Positions 8,785 to 17,716 are shown, counted from the stretch's first letter. The stretch: DNA of 64,000 nucleotides from WHSW01 sp963729075 (GCA_963729075.1 CAVSMU010000018.1:248001-312000); one strand, 5' to 3'. Notes: a model not told the origin generated them from the letters alone. Numbers and translations are program-made.

Positions 8785-9276
8785 TCAGTCGGAGCCCGAG
8801 GCGAAGTCCTCCGGGGAGACCTCGTCGAGGAAGTCCTTGAACTTCTCGACCACCTCCTCCTGGTCCTCGACCTCGTGCTCGAACTCGATCGAGGATTCCT
8901 CGATCACCTCCTCGGCCGCGAAGATCGGCGCCTGGCAGCGGACGGCGAGCGCGATCGCGTCGGAGGGGCGCGAGTCGATCTCGATCTCGGAGCCGTTGAC
9001 CGAGATCGTGATCGAGGCGTAGAAGGTGTTGTCGCGAAGCTCGGTGACCGAGACCCGCTCGCATTTTGCCTCGAGTTGCTCGAGCAGGTCGTTGATCAGG
9101 TCGTGCGTCATCGGCCGCGGGGTCTGGGCTCCCTGAAGTTTCATCAGGATCGCCGCCGCCTCGGGATGGCCGATCCAGATCGGCAGGAACCGGTTGCCGT
9201 CCACGGTCTTGAGCAGCACGATCGGCTGTTTGCCGACCATGTCGAAGCTGACGCCGTAGATCTGCATCTGCTGCAT
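8785..9276 (-). CDS. Bifunctional nuclease family protein (DUF151/BFN)
   Basis: The 163-residue protein shows the BFN-domain pattern: 'GVSFDMVGKQPIVLLKTVDGNRFLPIWIG' (quoted in part), 'PRPMTHDLINDLL', 'EIDSRPSDAIALAVR', 'PIFAAEEVIEES', then an acidic tail ending 'KDFLDEVSPEDF'. Members of this family have reported RNase/DNase activity, but their role in actinobacteria is unclear. ATG 9276 is preferred; a GA-rich element lies upstream, and a second ATG three codons on (9267) is an alternative. It is divergent from the secreted-protein gene at 9477. Confidence 0.85.
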   Translation of the reverse strand: MQQMQIYGVSFDMVGKQPIVLLKTVDGNRFLPIWIGHPEAAAILMKLQGAQTPRPMTHDLINDLLEQLEAKCERVSVTELRDNTFYASITISVNGSEIEIDSRPSDAIALAVRCQAPIFAAEEVIEESSIEFEHEVEDQEEVVEKFKDFLDEVSPEDFASGSD

Positions 9277-9424
9277 CGTGGCTCTGGATCCTCGCCTTTC
9301 GGAGCCTCGGGGCCGCTCGAGGCCGCCCGCGGCGGCCTCCGGGCCATTATAGGTGCGGCTCTTGGGCCTCCCTTCCGGGCACCGCACCTCGGCTGCGGCG
9401 AGTGTGTTTTAGGGGGACGAGATC

Positions 9425-9443
9425 CTCAGGCGGGGGGCCTGAG
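9425..9443 (+). other. Hairpin in the leader of the secreted-protein gene
   Basis: CTCAGGC (9425-9431) pairs with GCCTGAG (9437-9443) around a five-G loop, 17 bp ahead of the ribosome-binding site GGAGGTGGGA (9461-9470). It could be a leader or attenuator structure; no T-run follows. Confidence 0.35.
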
Positions 9444-9476
9444 TCGAAAGCGACCCATCAGGAGGTGGGATCCAAC

Positions 9477-10007
9477 ATGAGGATCAAGAACCTGCGCCCG
9501 AGCCCGGGCGCGCTGATCGCCACGATTGCGCTGGTGTTCGCGTTCACCGGAGCGGCGGTGGCGGCGACCAAGGTCCAGACAAACGACATCGCCAAGAAGG
9601 CGGTGACCGGACCCAAGCTCGCCAGGGACTCGGTGAAGAGCGGAAAGATCGCGGACGGCAAGGTGAAGGCGCAGGACCTCGCCCCCGGCGTGGTCCCGCA
9701 GCAGGCCTACGGCCGGGTGAATAAGAGCGGCGCGACGGTCACGCCCGGCGCCGGGGCGGTCGGGATCACCGGCGTCGCCTCCGGCGGCCCCGGGGTGATC
9801 TGCTACGACCTCGCGTTCGCGCCGGTCTCGGGGACCGGGACCGTGGCCGGCGACGCCCCGGCTCAGCCAGGGGCGACGGTCGAGCTCGTGATCAATCCGA
9901 CGGCGGGATGCGCGGCGCCCTTCACCGACGCCGTGACCCTGACGAAGCTGACCAGCGGCACCAACCCGGCGACGGACAAGGACGTCTACGTCGAGTTCAT
10001 CCGCTGA
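9477..10007 (+). CDS. Secreted protein with the Thermoleophilia-type 'NDIAKxAVTGxKL' stalk
   Basis: ATG 9477 follows a strong Shine-Dalgarno (GGAGGTGGGA, 9461-9470), which settles the start despite an open frame to 9402. The 176-residue product has a Sec signal peptide (about 1-29, 'GALIATIALVFAFTGAAVAA'). A degenerate repeat follows at about 31-68: 'TNDIAKKAVTGPKL', 'RDSVKSGKIADGKVKAQDL'. The C-terminal part has two cysteines ('VICYDLAF', 'AGCAAPF') that may form a disulfide. This stalk-like repeat recurs in surface proteins of Solirubrobacterales; no enzymatic function is recognised. A perfect hairpin terminator follows. Confidence 0.75.
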   Translation: MRIKNLRPSPGALIATIALVFAFTGAAVAATKVQTNDIAKKAVTGPKLARDSVKSGKIADGKVKAQDLAPGVVPQQAYGRVNKSGATVTPGAGAVGITGVASGGPGVICYDLAFAPVSGTGTVAGDAPAQPGATVELVINPTAGCAAPFTDAVTLTKLTSGTNPATDKDVYVEFIR

Positions 10008-10022
10008 GCCTGACGGCGGCGG

Positions 10023-10050
10023 CACCCGCCGGCACGAACGCCGGCGGGTG
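10023..10050. terminator. Bidirectional hairpin terminator
   Basis: CACCCGCCGGC (10023-10033) is the exact reverse complement of GCCGGCGGGTG (10040-10050), giving an 11-bp stem with a 6-nt loop. It lies between the convergent ends of the secreted-protein gene and the ABC permease. There is no clear U-tract, as is common in high-GC actinobacteria. Confidence 0.75.
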
Positions 10051-10056
10051 TCGCGG

Positions 10057-11260
10057 TCAGCGCGCTGACTCGCGGGTCCGGCGGGCGAGCGCGTCGATCG
10101 TCACCGCCAGCAGCAGCACGCCCCCGGTGATGATGAACTTGATGTCGGACTCGAGCCCGAGCAGGTCCATCCCGTTCGAGATCGAGCCGATCACGATCGC
10201 GCCCAGCAACGCCGACCAGACGTAGCCGCGGCCGCCGAACAGGCTGGTGCCGGCGATCACCGGGCCGGCGATCGCGAGCAGCAGGACGTCGCCGCTGCCG
10301 GACTGCTGGTTGACGGCCAGCAGCCGCGAGGCGGCGAGGATCCCACCGGCCGCCGCCAGCGTCGAGGCCAGCGCGAACACGCTCAACTTGACTCGGTTGA
10401 TCCGGATCCCGGCCCGCCGCGCGGCCTCGGCGTTGCCGCCGACAGCGAAGATGTGGCGCCCGTAGCGGGTCCGCTCGGTGATGAACGAGAACAGCGTCGT
10501 CAGCACGACGACGATCAGCGCCGCGAGCGGGACGCCGCGGTCCTCGTTCAGGACCAGCACCGCGGCGACGATCGCGGCCGCGACGAGCCCGATCCGAACC
10601 AGGGCCGCCGCCAGCGGCTCGGCCTCGAGCCCGCCGCTGACTCGTCGGCGCCGGGCCAAGAGCAGGCTCGCGGCGTAGGCGGCGATCGCACCGATCGCGA
10701 TCGCCCAGCCGACCGCGGGCTCGAAGAACGTCGTCGTCAGGTCGGTGATGATGTTCGGCGGCAGGTTGATCGAGCCGGTGTCGCCGAGGACCAGGAGCTG
10801 CATGCCCTGCCAGCCGAGCAGCCCGGCGAGGGTGACCACGAACGAGGGAATGCCGAAGGCGGTCACGAAGAAGCCGTTGAAGAGGCCGATCGCGGTGCCG
10901 ACCAGCAAGCCCGACGACGAGCGCCAATACGGGATTCAGTCCCTCGTTGACGCTCAGCACCGCCATCACCGATGCCGCGAGCCCGCTGACCGCGCCGACC
11001 GAGAGGTCGATCTCGCCGAGCAGCAGGACGAGGACCACGCCGATCGAGATCGTCGCCACGGCGGCGATCTGCAGGGTCAGGTTGGAGAGGTTGACCGCGG
11101 AGAGGAAGCGATCGTTGGCGAGCTGGAAGATCGTCCAGATGACCGCGATCCCGAGCAGGACCCGAACCGACCCGAGCTCGCCACGGCCGAGACGGCGGAG
11201 CACCGCCGCGGGCGAGAAGCGCTCCGCCTCGGGCGTCGTCGCGACGGTCGGGGCGCTCAC
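10057..11260 (-). pseudogene. CUT2 sugar ABC transporter permease (XylH/RbsC-like), frame broken by one inserted base
   Basis: The reading starts at GTG 11260, which overlaps the ATPase stop (GTGA). It runs through 'LSNLTLQIAAVATISIGVVLVLLLGEIDLSVG' (quoted in part; EIDLSVG is a permease hallmark) to 'LNPVLALVVGL'. It continues in another frame with 'LVGTAIGLFNGFFVTAFGIPSF..', 'TRYGRHIFAVGGNAEAARRAGI' and 'GTSLFGGRG'. Removing one T from the TT at 10907-10908 restores 'VVGLLVGTAIG' and a 400-residue permease with about ten helices. So this is either a sequence error or a fresh mutation. The intact C-terminal part spans 10057-10908. The substrate is probably a pentose or similar sugar. Confidence 0.85.
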
Positions 11261-12079
11261 AGCGGAGTCTCCTCGGTGTCGCGATCCTCGGTTCCGAACT
11301 CGGCGCCGGTGATCGCGGCGACGACCTCCTCCTGACTCGACTCGGCGATCTCGAAGCTCGCCGCCATCCGCCCGAGCCGCAGCACCGCGACGCGGTCGGC
11401 GACCTGGAAGACGTCGGCGAGATTGTGGCTGATCACGACGACTCCGAGCCCGCGCTCCCGCAGACGGCCGATCAGCTCGAGGATCTGGCGCGTCTGAACC
11501 ACTCCGAGCGCCGCCGTCGGCTCGTCGAGCAGGACGATCTTTGGCTCGCCGAGCATCGAACGGGCGATCGCGACCGCCTGGCGCTGGCCTCCGGAGAGGC
11601 GCTCGACGGCGGTTCGGACACTGCGTGATCGTGGTCACGCCGAGCACGCCGAGAAGCTCGAGCGACCGGTGCTCCATCGCGGTCTCGTCGAGCACCCCGG
11701 GGCCGCCGTCTGAGACCTCCTGGCCGAGGAAGAGGTTCGCGACCACGTCGAGGTTCTCGCACAGGGCAAGGTCCTGATAGACGGTGGCGATCCCGAGGCG
11801 CGACGCGGCCTGCGGGCTGGAGAGACTCACGTGCCGGCCCTCGAACTCGGCTTCACCGCTGTCGGCCGGCTGCACGCCGGCGATCGCCTTCACCAGCGTC
11901 GACTTGCCCGCGCCGTTGTCACCGAGCAGACCGATGACCTCGCCGGGGCGGACCTCGAAGTCGACGTCCTTCAGCGCCTCCACGGCGCCGAAGCTCTTGC
12001 TGTAGCCCTTCAGCGCGAGGAGAGGTTCCGAGAGAGGGGCGGGTCCAGCGCCCGCTGATGTGCTCTGGCTCTGGCTCAT
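11257..12079 (-). pseudogene. CUT2 sugar ABC transporter ATPase (XylG-like, single domain), frame broken by one inserted base
   Basis: ATG 12079 follows a GAGAGG-type ribosome-binding site. The N-terminal frame has Walker A 'GDNGAGKST', Q-loop 'ATVYQDLALCENLDVV' and 'LGQEVSDGG'. The C-terminal frame (intact from 11257 to about 11556) has Walker B 'IVLLDEPTAALGV' and 'VVVISHNLADVF'. The ABC signature 'VERLSGGQRQAVAIARS' sits in the shifted frame just after the break. Dropping one base near 11618-11621 joins both halves into a 273-residue protein. Unlike RbsA or E. coli XylG, only one ATPase domain is present, as in actinobacterial single-domain CUT2 ATPases. Confidence 0.85.
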
Positions 12080-12122
12080 CGTTTCTGGCCTCTCCTCGCG
12101 CTTCCGGGTACCCGCGGACGTG

Positions 12123-13243
12123 CTACTGAATGCCCGCGTCCTTGCACGCCTGCGCGTACTGCTGCGTGCAGATCTCATCGACCGACCAGTAGTCGTCCTT
12201 GATGATCGTGTCGTTGATGTTGTCCACGAACACCGGGATCGTGTCCGTGATCGCCGACGGCACCTGCTCCATGCCGTTGTCCTCCTCGCCGTTGATGACG
12301 CCCTCCGGCACGTCCTCGCCGTTCACGAGCGCAACGGCGATCTCTGCGGCGGAATCCGCCAGCGGCTTGATCGGCTTGTAGACGGTCATGTACTGCTCAC
12401 CGTCGATGATCCGCTGGATTCCGGCCAGCTCAGCGTCCTGACCGGTGACCGGGATCGACTTGGGATCGATGCCCGGCCCCCTTGAGCGCCGCGATCGCGC
12501 CACCCGCGGTGCCATCGTTCGCCGCGAGGACTCCGGCGAAGCCGCCCTTGCCGACCGCGGTGATCGCCTGCTCCATCTCGCGCTGCGCGTTCTCGGCCAG
12601 CCAGTCGGCGGTGTCGTACTCCTCCGCCACCTCGATGCCCTTGTCCTCGAAGACGGCCGTCGCGCCCTCCTTGAACAACTTCGCGTTGTTGTCCTTCGGG
12701 TCGCCATTGATCTGGATGATCGGGCCCTTCGGGTTGCCGTCCTCGGCGAGCTTCTTGGCCAGCGCCTCGCCCTGCTGAGTTCCGACCTCTGACACTGTTG
12801 AACTCGGCGTAGTAGTCGAGGTCCGCATCGAGGATCAGCCGGTCGTAGCTGACCACGGGAATGTCGGACTGCTTCGCCCGCTCGACGAGGCCCGCGGCCG
12901 CGGTCGAGTCGACCGGATCCAGCACGAGGACGTCCACGCCCTCAGTCACCGCCGCCTCGACCTGCTGTTGCTGCTTGGTCGGATCCTGATCGGCGTTCTG
13001 GTAGAAGATCTCGCAGTCGGGGCAGAGCTCGGAGACCTTGGCCTCGAACAACGGCTTGTCCTGGGACTCGTAACGAGCTGTCTGCGTCTCCGGCAACAGG
13101 AACCCGATCGTTCCGCCGCCGCCGGACTCCGAGCCACCGTCGTCATCGTCGTCGTCGCCGCCACACGCGCCCAGCGCGAGCACCGCGGCGAGTCCGGCCA
13201 GCGCAAGCAGCAGCGTGCGCAGCCCGGGCGTCCTCGCAGTCAC
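12123..13243 (-). pseudogene. Sugar-binding lipoprotein of a CUT2 ABC transporter (XylF-like), frame broken by two inserted bases
   Basis: GTG 13243 follows a strong GAGGAG site. The leader ends 'LAAVLALGACGG', a lipobox (LGAC) for membrane anchoring. The periplasmic-binding fold (Peripla_BP_4) is seen in three frames: 'GTIGFLLPETQTARYESQDKP' (in part), 'DVLVLDPVDSTAAAGLVERAK'; then 'EVGTQQGEALAKKL', 'FAGVLAANDGTAGGAIAALKGAG'; then 'IDPKSIPVTGQDAELAGIQRI' (in part). The breaks are near 12791-12799 and in the C-run 12472-12474. Removing one base at each gives exactly 373 codons. Residues stay conserved on both sides of each break. Confidence 0.85.
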
Positions 13244-13332
13244 GGTCGTCCTCCTCTTACTGTGGGGTTTCGCTTGCATCCCTTCCTTCCTCTCTCGCGC
13301 ACCTGTCGCGCTGATTTTTTCGCTTCCAAGAG

Positions 13333-14550
13333 TCATGCCGCCGCCTGCAACGTCTCGGCGCCGGCAAACCGATCCGACTCGCGCAGCACCAACGCCAGGG
13401 CTCCCAGCATCTCGGCGCGCTCGCCGAGCACGCCGGCGACGATTTCGAGGTCCGTGACGGCACTGGGGATCGCGTTCCGATGAACAACCTCGCGCATCGG
13501 CGCGAGCAGAACCTCGCCGGCGGCGCTCAGGTCGCCGCCGACGAGCACGCTCTCGGGGTTGAGCATGTTGCAGAGATTCGCGACCGCGACCCCGATCGCC
13601 CGGCCCGCATCGCCGATCAGCCGCTGCGCGGCCGCGTCGCCGTCCGTGCAGAGGTCGAGCAGGCGGCGCGTGGAGACCGGCTCGCGCCGGCTCGCGCTCA
13701 GCAGCTCTGCGATGGCCCGCGAGGACGCCAGCGTCTCGAGGCAGCCGCGGTTGCCGCAGCGGCAGACCGGACCGCCCTCCGCGAGGAGCGTATGGCCGAT
13801 CTCGCCGGCGGTGCCGCCGACGCCGTGCTGCAACCGGCCGCCGGACACGAGCCCGGCGCCGATGCCGGAGGAGACCTTGATGTATGCAACCTCGGACCGA
13901 CCCTTCGCCGCGCCCCAAACCAGTTCGGCGAGCGCGCCGAGGTTGGCGTCGTTCTCGACCTCGACCGGAAGCCCGAGCCGGCTCGCCGCCTCCGCCGCAG
14001 CGTCGACCCCGACCCAGCCGGGCAGGATGGAGGAGGCCTGCACCGACCCGGTTCCGCGATCGATCGGCGCCGGCAGGCCCATGCCGACGCCGATCACCCG
14101 TTCCCGATCAACGTCCGCCTCGTCGAGGACCCGCTCGACGAACTCGGCGGCAGTGTCGAGGCCCTGATCGGCGGAGTGGTCGACATCCATCTCGCACCAG
14201 GTCTCGGCGAGCACCGTGTGCGAGAGATCGGAGACGGCGACCCGCAGATGACGATGGCCGAAGTCCAGCCCGACCGCCAGGCCCGCCGATCGGTTGAGCG
14301 CGACCATGACCGGAGGCCGGCCGGCATGAGACTCGCCCGGGGGCTGACCGTCACGCTCGCCGGCGAGGCCGGCCTCGAGCAGGTCGGCGACGATCGTGGA
14401 GATCGTCGATCGCGAGAGCCCGGTCATCCGGGCCAGCTCGGCCCGGCTCGCCAGGCCACGCTCACGCAGAGCATCGACGACGCGCTTGCGGTTGCCCTCC
14501 CGCAGCGATGCCAGCGAGCCGCTTCTCCTCCTCACAGCGCGCGAATCCAT
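13333..14550 (-). CDS. ROK-family transcriptional regulator (XylR/NagC-like)
   Basis: The 405-residue protein has an N-terminal winged helix ('RKRVVDALRERGLASRAELA', 'MTGLSRSTISTIVADLLEAGL', about 20-75). A ROK sugar-kinase-like domain follows with 'GLDFGHRHLRVAVSDL', 'GVGMGLPAPID', 'VENDANLGALAE', 'GTAGEIGHTLL' and the zinc motif 'CRCGNRGCLE' with its upstream His. It should repress the adjacent sugar ABC operon until the sugar binds. ATG 14550 is clear. It reads in the same direction, 90 bp upstream of the binding-protein gene. An inverted repeat just upstream is a candidate autoregulatory operator. Confidence 0.9.
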   Translation of the reverse strand: MDSRAVRRRSGSLASLREGNRKRVVDALRERGLASRAELARMTGLSRSTISTIVADLLEAGLAGERDGQPPGESHAGRPPVMVALNRSAGLAVGLDFGHRHLRVAVSDLSHTVLAETWCEMDVDHSADQGLDTAAEFVERVLDEADVDRERVIGVGMGLPAPIDRGTGSVQASSILPGWVGVDAAAEAASRLGLPVEVENDANLGALAELVWGAAKGRSEVAYIKVSSGIGAGLVSGGRLQHGVGGTAGEIGHTLLAEGGPVCRCGNRGCLETLASSRAIAELLSASRREPVSTRRLLDLCTDGDAAAQRLIGDAGRAIGVAVANLCNMLNPESVLVGGDLSAAGEVLLAPMREVVHRNAIPSAVTDLEIVAGVLGERAEMLGALALVLRESDRFAGAETLQAAA

Positions 14551-14559
14551 TCACACGCT

Positions 14560-14587
14560 GCCCTATTTGTCAAGTCTTAGGGCAAAT
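14560..14587. promoter_or_regulatory. Candidate ROK operator upstream of the regulator gene
   Basis: Two nested inverted repeats lie 10-37 bp ahead of ATG 14550: GCCCTA (14560-14565) with TAGGGC (14578-14583), and ATTTG (14565-14569) with CAAAT (14583-14587). AT-rich palindromes of this size are typical ROK binding sites. The region is notably AT-richer than its surroundings. Binding is inferred. Confidence 0.45.
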
Positions 14588-14789
14588 ACTGGGTTCCGAG
14601 GTCGTCGATATGTCCAGAGTGAGGCAGAACAGCGGGGCACCGACTGCTGAGCTTTGTCGTGGCGATCAGCACGAGAATTCGCCTCGCTCCGGCTAAATCG
14701 AAACCGGCGCCAGCTCGGCGCCGCACCGGCGCCCGCCGCCGAGCGAACGCTGTCCCCATACCCGTGGTGCCATAGCGGCGCGAGGCGAG

Positions 14790-14863
14790 TGGGCGATCGT
14801 GGACTCGAACCACGGACCTCGTCCTTATCAGAGACGCGCTCTAACCAACTGAGCTAATCGCCC
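14790..14863 (-). tRNA. tRNA-Ile(GAT)
   Basis: The reverse strand folds as a complete cloverleaf of 74 nt: acceptor GGGCGAT/ATCGCCC plus discriminator A, D arm GCTC/GAGC, anticodon stem CGTCT/GGACG with loop CTGATAA, and T arm CGTGG-TTCGAGT-CCACG. The anticodon GAT is at 14827-14829. CCA is not encoded. Confidence 0.96.
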
Positions 14864-14888
14864 TCCGAGACGGCATTCTAGAAGAGGG

Positions 14889-15506
14889 ATGCCGCGACGA
14901 CCGGACATGCCGCCGCTGCGGCGGGAGGATCTGGACCCCGATCCGATCGCCCAGTTCGCCGCCTGGTTCGCGGTCGCCGAGCGCGAGGCACCGCTGCCCG
15001 AAGCGATGACGTTGGCAACCGTGGACGCGGACGGAGAGCCGGATGCGCGGATGGTTCTGCTCAAGGGCGTGGACGTCGAGGGCTTCCGCTTCTTCACCAA
15101 TTACGAGTCGGCGAAGGGCGCCCAGCTCGAGTCCGGCGCCGGAGCCGCGCTGGTCGTCTACTGGCGCGAGCTCGATCGCCAGGTGCGAGTCCGCGGAACG
15201 GTCGAGCGCCTCGGCGCGGCGGAATCGGACGCCTACTTCGCGACTCGCTCGCGCGACTCGCAGCTCGGCGCCTGGGCGTCGCCGCAGTCGCAGGCGCTGG
15301 AGTCGCGCGAGGGGCTCGACGATCTCGTGCGCGAAGCCGAGGCCCGCTTCGGTAAGGGCGAGGTTCCCCGGCCGGCCCACTGGGGCGGCTATCTCGTGCG
15401 ACCGCGGACGATCGAGTTCTGGCAGGGCCAGGTCGGTCGCCTGCACGATCGCTTCCGCTATGCCCGCGGCGGCGACGGGTGGGCGATCGAGCGCCTCGCA
15501 CCCTGA
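14889..15506 (+). CDS. pdxH: Pyridoxamine 5'-phosphate oxidase
   Basis: The 205-residue protein matches PdxH along its full length: 'DPIAQFAAWFAVAE', 'AMTLATVDADGEPDARMVLLKG', 'FRFFTNYESAKGAQL' (FMN site), 'ALVVYWRELDRQVRVRGTVERL', 'RSRDSQLGAWASPQS', and the C-terminal PLP motif 'RPRTIEFWQGQVGRLHDRF' ending in basic residues. The cytosolic FMN enzyme oxidises pyridoxine or pyridoxamine phosphate to PLP. It stands alone, divergent from tRNA-Ile. ATG 14889 gives the usual length. Confidence 0.93.
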   Translation: MPRRPDMPPLRREDLDPDPIAQFAAWFAVAEREAPLPEAMTLATVDADGEPDARMVLLKGVDVEGFRFFTNYESAKGAQLESGAGAALVVYWRELDRQVRVRGTVERLGAAESDAYFATRSRDSQLGAWASPQSQALESREGLDDLVREAEARFGKGEVPRPAHWGGYLVRPRTIEFWQGQVGRLHDRFRYARGGDGWAIERLAP

Positions 15507-15561
15507 GGCGCGACTGAGTTGCGCATACGGCAAGCGAGTCGACGCTCGGTGGCCGGAACGC

Positions 15562-15924
15562 TCAGGCGGGGGGCTCGTGCAGCCCGAACGGCGAGCCCTG
15601 GTCGTCGCGGCAGAGCGCGAAGCGCCCGAACTCCGACTCCTGGTCGGGGTCGACGCCGGGGCCGGGCTCGACCTTGCCGCCGAGCTCGGCCACCCGCTCC
15701 AGCGCGCCGTCCATGCTGTCGACGCGGAAGAACAGATAGGGGCTCGCTCCGTCGTCCCCTCCGTGCAGGCCCCCGTCGATGCCCGGCGTACGGATCACGG
15801 CGCCCGCCGAGTCGTCACCGGAGGGCCCGGTCTCGAACTCCCAGCCGAGCAGGCCGCCGTAGAACGCACGCGCCTTGGTCGCATCGGTGACGCCGATCTC
15901 GAACCAGTAGGGCTCACCAGCCAT
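15562..15924 (-). CDS. VOC-family (glyoxalase/bleomycin-resistance-like) protein
   Basis: The 120-residue protein has the two βαβββ halves of the VOC fold: 'PYWFEIGVTDATKARAFYGGLLGWEF' (in part), 'YLFFRVDSMDGALERVAELGGKV', 'FGRFALCRDDQGSPFGLHE'. Most such actinobacterial proteins are unassigned enzymes or ligand-binding proteins. ATG 15924 is chosen because GAAGGAG stands six bases ahead; the GTG two codons upstream lies on that site's edge. No substrate can be named. Confidence 0.85.
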   Translation of the reverse strand: MAGEPYWFEIGVTDATKARAFYGGLLGWEFETGPSGDDSAGAVIRTPGIDGGLHGGDDGASPYLFFRVDSMDGALERVAELGGKVEPGPGVDPDQESEFGRFALCRDDQGSPFGLHEPPA

Positions 15925-16016
15925 GGTCACTCCTTCGTTCGCATTGCGCTGGTCGCGAGGCTAGAGCGCGGCGGGCGCCCCGGTCTTGGACGAATGTGAC
16001 GCCGGCGCCGGGCGGC

Positions 16017-16871
16017 TCAGGCGCGGCCGATCCCGCGCGCGAACTCGAGCAGCTCCTCGATGCCGTCGAAGCGGAGCTCCGCGCGAATCCCCCGGCGCGC
16101 GGCACGGACCCGGACCCCGTGACCGAACGCCTCCTCGAGCGCCTCCTCCGCGCGCAGCAATGCGGCCTCCTGGTCGGGATGGGCGACCACCCTGGCCCGG
16201 GTGTCGCCGGCACCCTTCGCGCGGCGCTCCGTTTCGCGCACCGACCATCCGGCGGCGACCGCGTCGCGGGCGAGTCGGCGGCGGGCGTCGCTGCCCTTGG
16301 CCTGCAGGATCGCGCGCCCGTGGCCCTCGGTCAGCTCGCCGTCTGAGAGGAGATCGAGGACGTCGTCGGGCAGGTCCAGCAGCCGGATCAGGTTCGAGAT
16401 CGCCGGCCGGGCGCGGCCGAGGCGGCGGGCCAGCTCCTCCTTGGAGAGGCCGAGGTCCTCGACCAGCGCCGCGCAGGCCCGCGCCTCGTCGACGGGGTTC
16501 AGATCCTCGCGCACGACGTTCTCGATCAGCGCCGTCTGCAGGCGCTGCGGCTCGTCCTCGTCACGCAGCAGCGCCGGGACCGTCTCGCGGCCCGCCTCGC
16601 GCGCGGCGCGCCAGCGGCGCTCGCCGGCGATCAGCTCGTAGCGGCCGTCGGCGAGGGGCCGGACGATCAGCGGCTGGATCACGCCCGCCTCCGCGATCGA
16701 CTCGGCGAGGCCGGAGATGGTCTCCGGGTCGAGGCGGCGGCGCGGCTGATCGGGATTCGGCCGGATCATCTGCACCGGGATCTCGCGGTAGTCGGGCTCG
16801 CCGGAGGCCGACTCGGGCAGGATCGCGGCCAGGCCGCGGCCCATGCCACGTTGGCGCGCGGCCGGGCTCAC
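16017..16871 (-). CDS. parB: Chromosome partitioning protein ParB
   Basis: The 284-residue protein has the ParB/Spo0J order: 'RGLAAILPE' N-terminus, box I region 'IPVQMIRPNPDQPRRRLD', CTP-binding motif 'GRYELIAGERRWRAA', 'ENVVREDLNPVDEA', the HTH 'LSKEELARRLGRARPAISNLIRLL', and a C-terminal dimerisation part. It loads on parS sites and works with ParA in origin segregation. GTG 16871 overlaps the parA stop (GTGA). A degenerate parS is seen at 20276, and oriC lies about 6 kb away. Confidence 0.95.
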   Translation of the reverse strand: MSPAARQRGMGRGLAAILPESASGEPDYREIPVQMIRPNPDQPRRRLDPETISGLAESIAEAGVIQPLIVRPLADGRYELIAGERRWRAAREAGRETVPALLRDEDEPQRLQTALIENVVREDLNPVDEARACAALVEDLGLSKEELARRLGRARPAISNLIRLLDLPDDVLDLLSDGELTEGHGRAILQAKGSDARRRLARDAVAAGWSVRETERRAKGAGDTRARVVAHPDQEAALLRAEEALEEAFGHGVRVRAARRGIRAELRFDGIEELLEFARGIGRA

Positions 16872-17647
16872 GCGGCGACCGCCAGCTCGGGCTCGCGGGC
16901 GGCGAGCTCGCGGGTGAGAGCGCCGTAAGCGGCCGCGGCGCGCGAATCCGGCGCGTGCTCGATCACCGGGACGCCATGGCTGGGGGCTTCGGCGACTCGG
17001 ACGCTGCGTGGTATCACGGTGGCGAACACATGTTCGGGCAGGTGGCTGCGAAGCTCCGCCTCGACGTCCTGCGCGAGGCGGGTGCGCTCGTCGTGCATGG
17101 TGATCAGCACGCCGGTCAGAACCAGCGCGGGATTGAGCTCGCGCCGGGTCAGGTCCAGGGTCTCGAGGAACTGCACCAGTCCCTCGAGCGCCAGGTACTC
17201 GGCCTGCACGGGGACGATCACGCGGTCCGCGGCGCCCAGCGCGTTCACGGTCACCGGCCCGAGCGCCGGCGGGCAATCGAGCAGGGTGAGCGCGAAGCGC
17301 TCACGGACCGGACCGAGGCGGTCGCGCAGGCGTCGCTCGAATCCCTCGAGCCTGGGCAGTTCGACGGAGGCGCCCGCGAGGTCGCGACTGGCGGGGACGA
17401 TCCACAGGTTGTCCGGCCCGGCGGGCCGCGCCGCGACGGCGACGGAGGTCTCGCCGCACAGGCACTCATAGGACGACGGGGAGCCGTCGCGGTCCAGGCC
17501 GAGGGCGACCGTGGCGTTGCACTGCGGGTCGAGATCGACGAGCAGGACCTGGCGCCCCTGCGCCGCGACCGCCGCCGCGAGGTTGACGGCGGTCGTCGTC
17601 TTGCCGACGCCGCCCTTCTGGTTCGCGATCGCGTACACGAGTCCCAT
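16868..17647 (-). CDS. parA: Chromosome partitioning ATPase ParA (Soj)
   Basis: The 259-residue protein opens with the deviant Walker A motif 'KGGVGKTT' (residues 11-18). It has Walker A' 'VLLVDLDPQCNAT', the switch 'LLDCPPALGPVTVNAL' and 'VIVPVQAEYLALEGL'. It is a nucleoid-binding ATPase that moves ParB-parS complexes. The start at ATG 17647 gives the standard MGxxYAIANQKGG opening. It is followed by parB with a four-base overlap, and is separated from rsmG by an unrelated divergent secreted-protein gene. Confidence 0.95.
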   Translation of the reverse strand: MGLVYAIANQKGGVGKTTTAVNLAAAVAAQGRQVLLVDLDPQCNATVALGLDRDGSPSSYECLCGETSVAVAARPAGPDNLWIVPASRDLAGASVELPRLEGFERRLRDRLGPVRERFALTLLDCPPALGPVTVNALGAADRVIVPVQAEYLALEGLVQFLETLDLTRRELNPALVLTGVLITMHDERTRLAQDVEAELRSHLPEHVFATVIPRSVRVAEAPSHGVPVIEHAPDSRAAAAYGALTRELAAREPELAVAA

Positions 17648-17716
17648 TGCGCCACCCGACCTTAGCCAGGCCGGCGGCGTCGGACCCGCCGCGCCGGCGG
17701 CGGATAGCCTTCTCGC

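Noticed and set aside
12386..13918. One 510-codon protein spanning the ROK and binding-protein region
   Set aside because: The upstream half is a shadow of the ROK gene; a lipobox signal peptide and ribosome-binding site place the true start at 13243.
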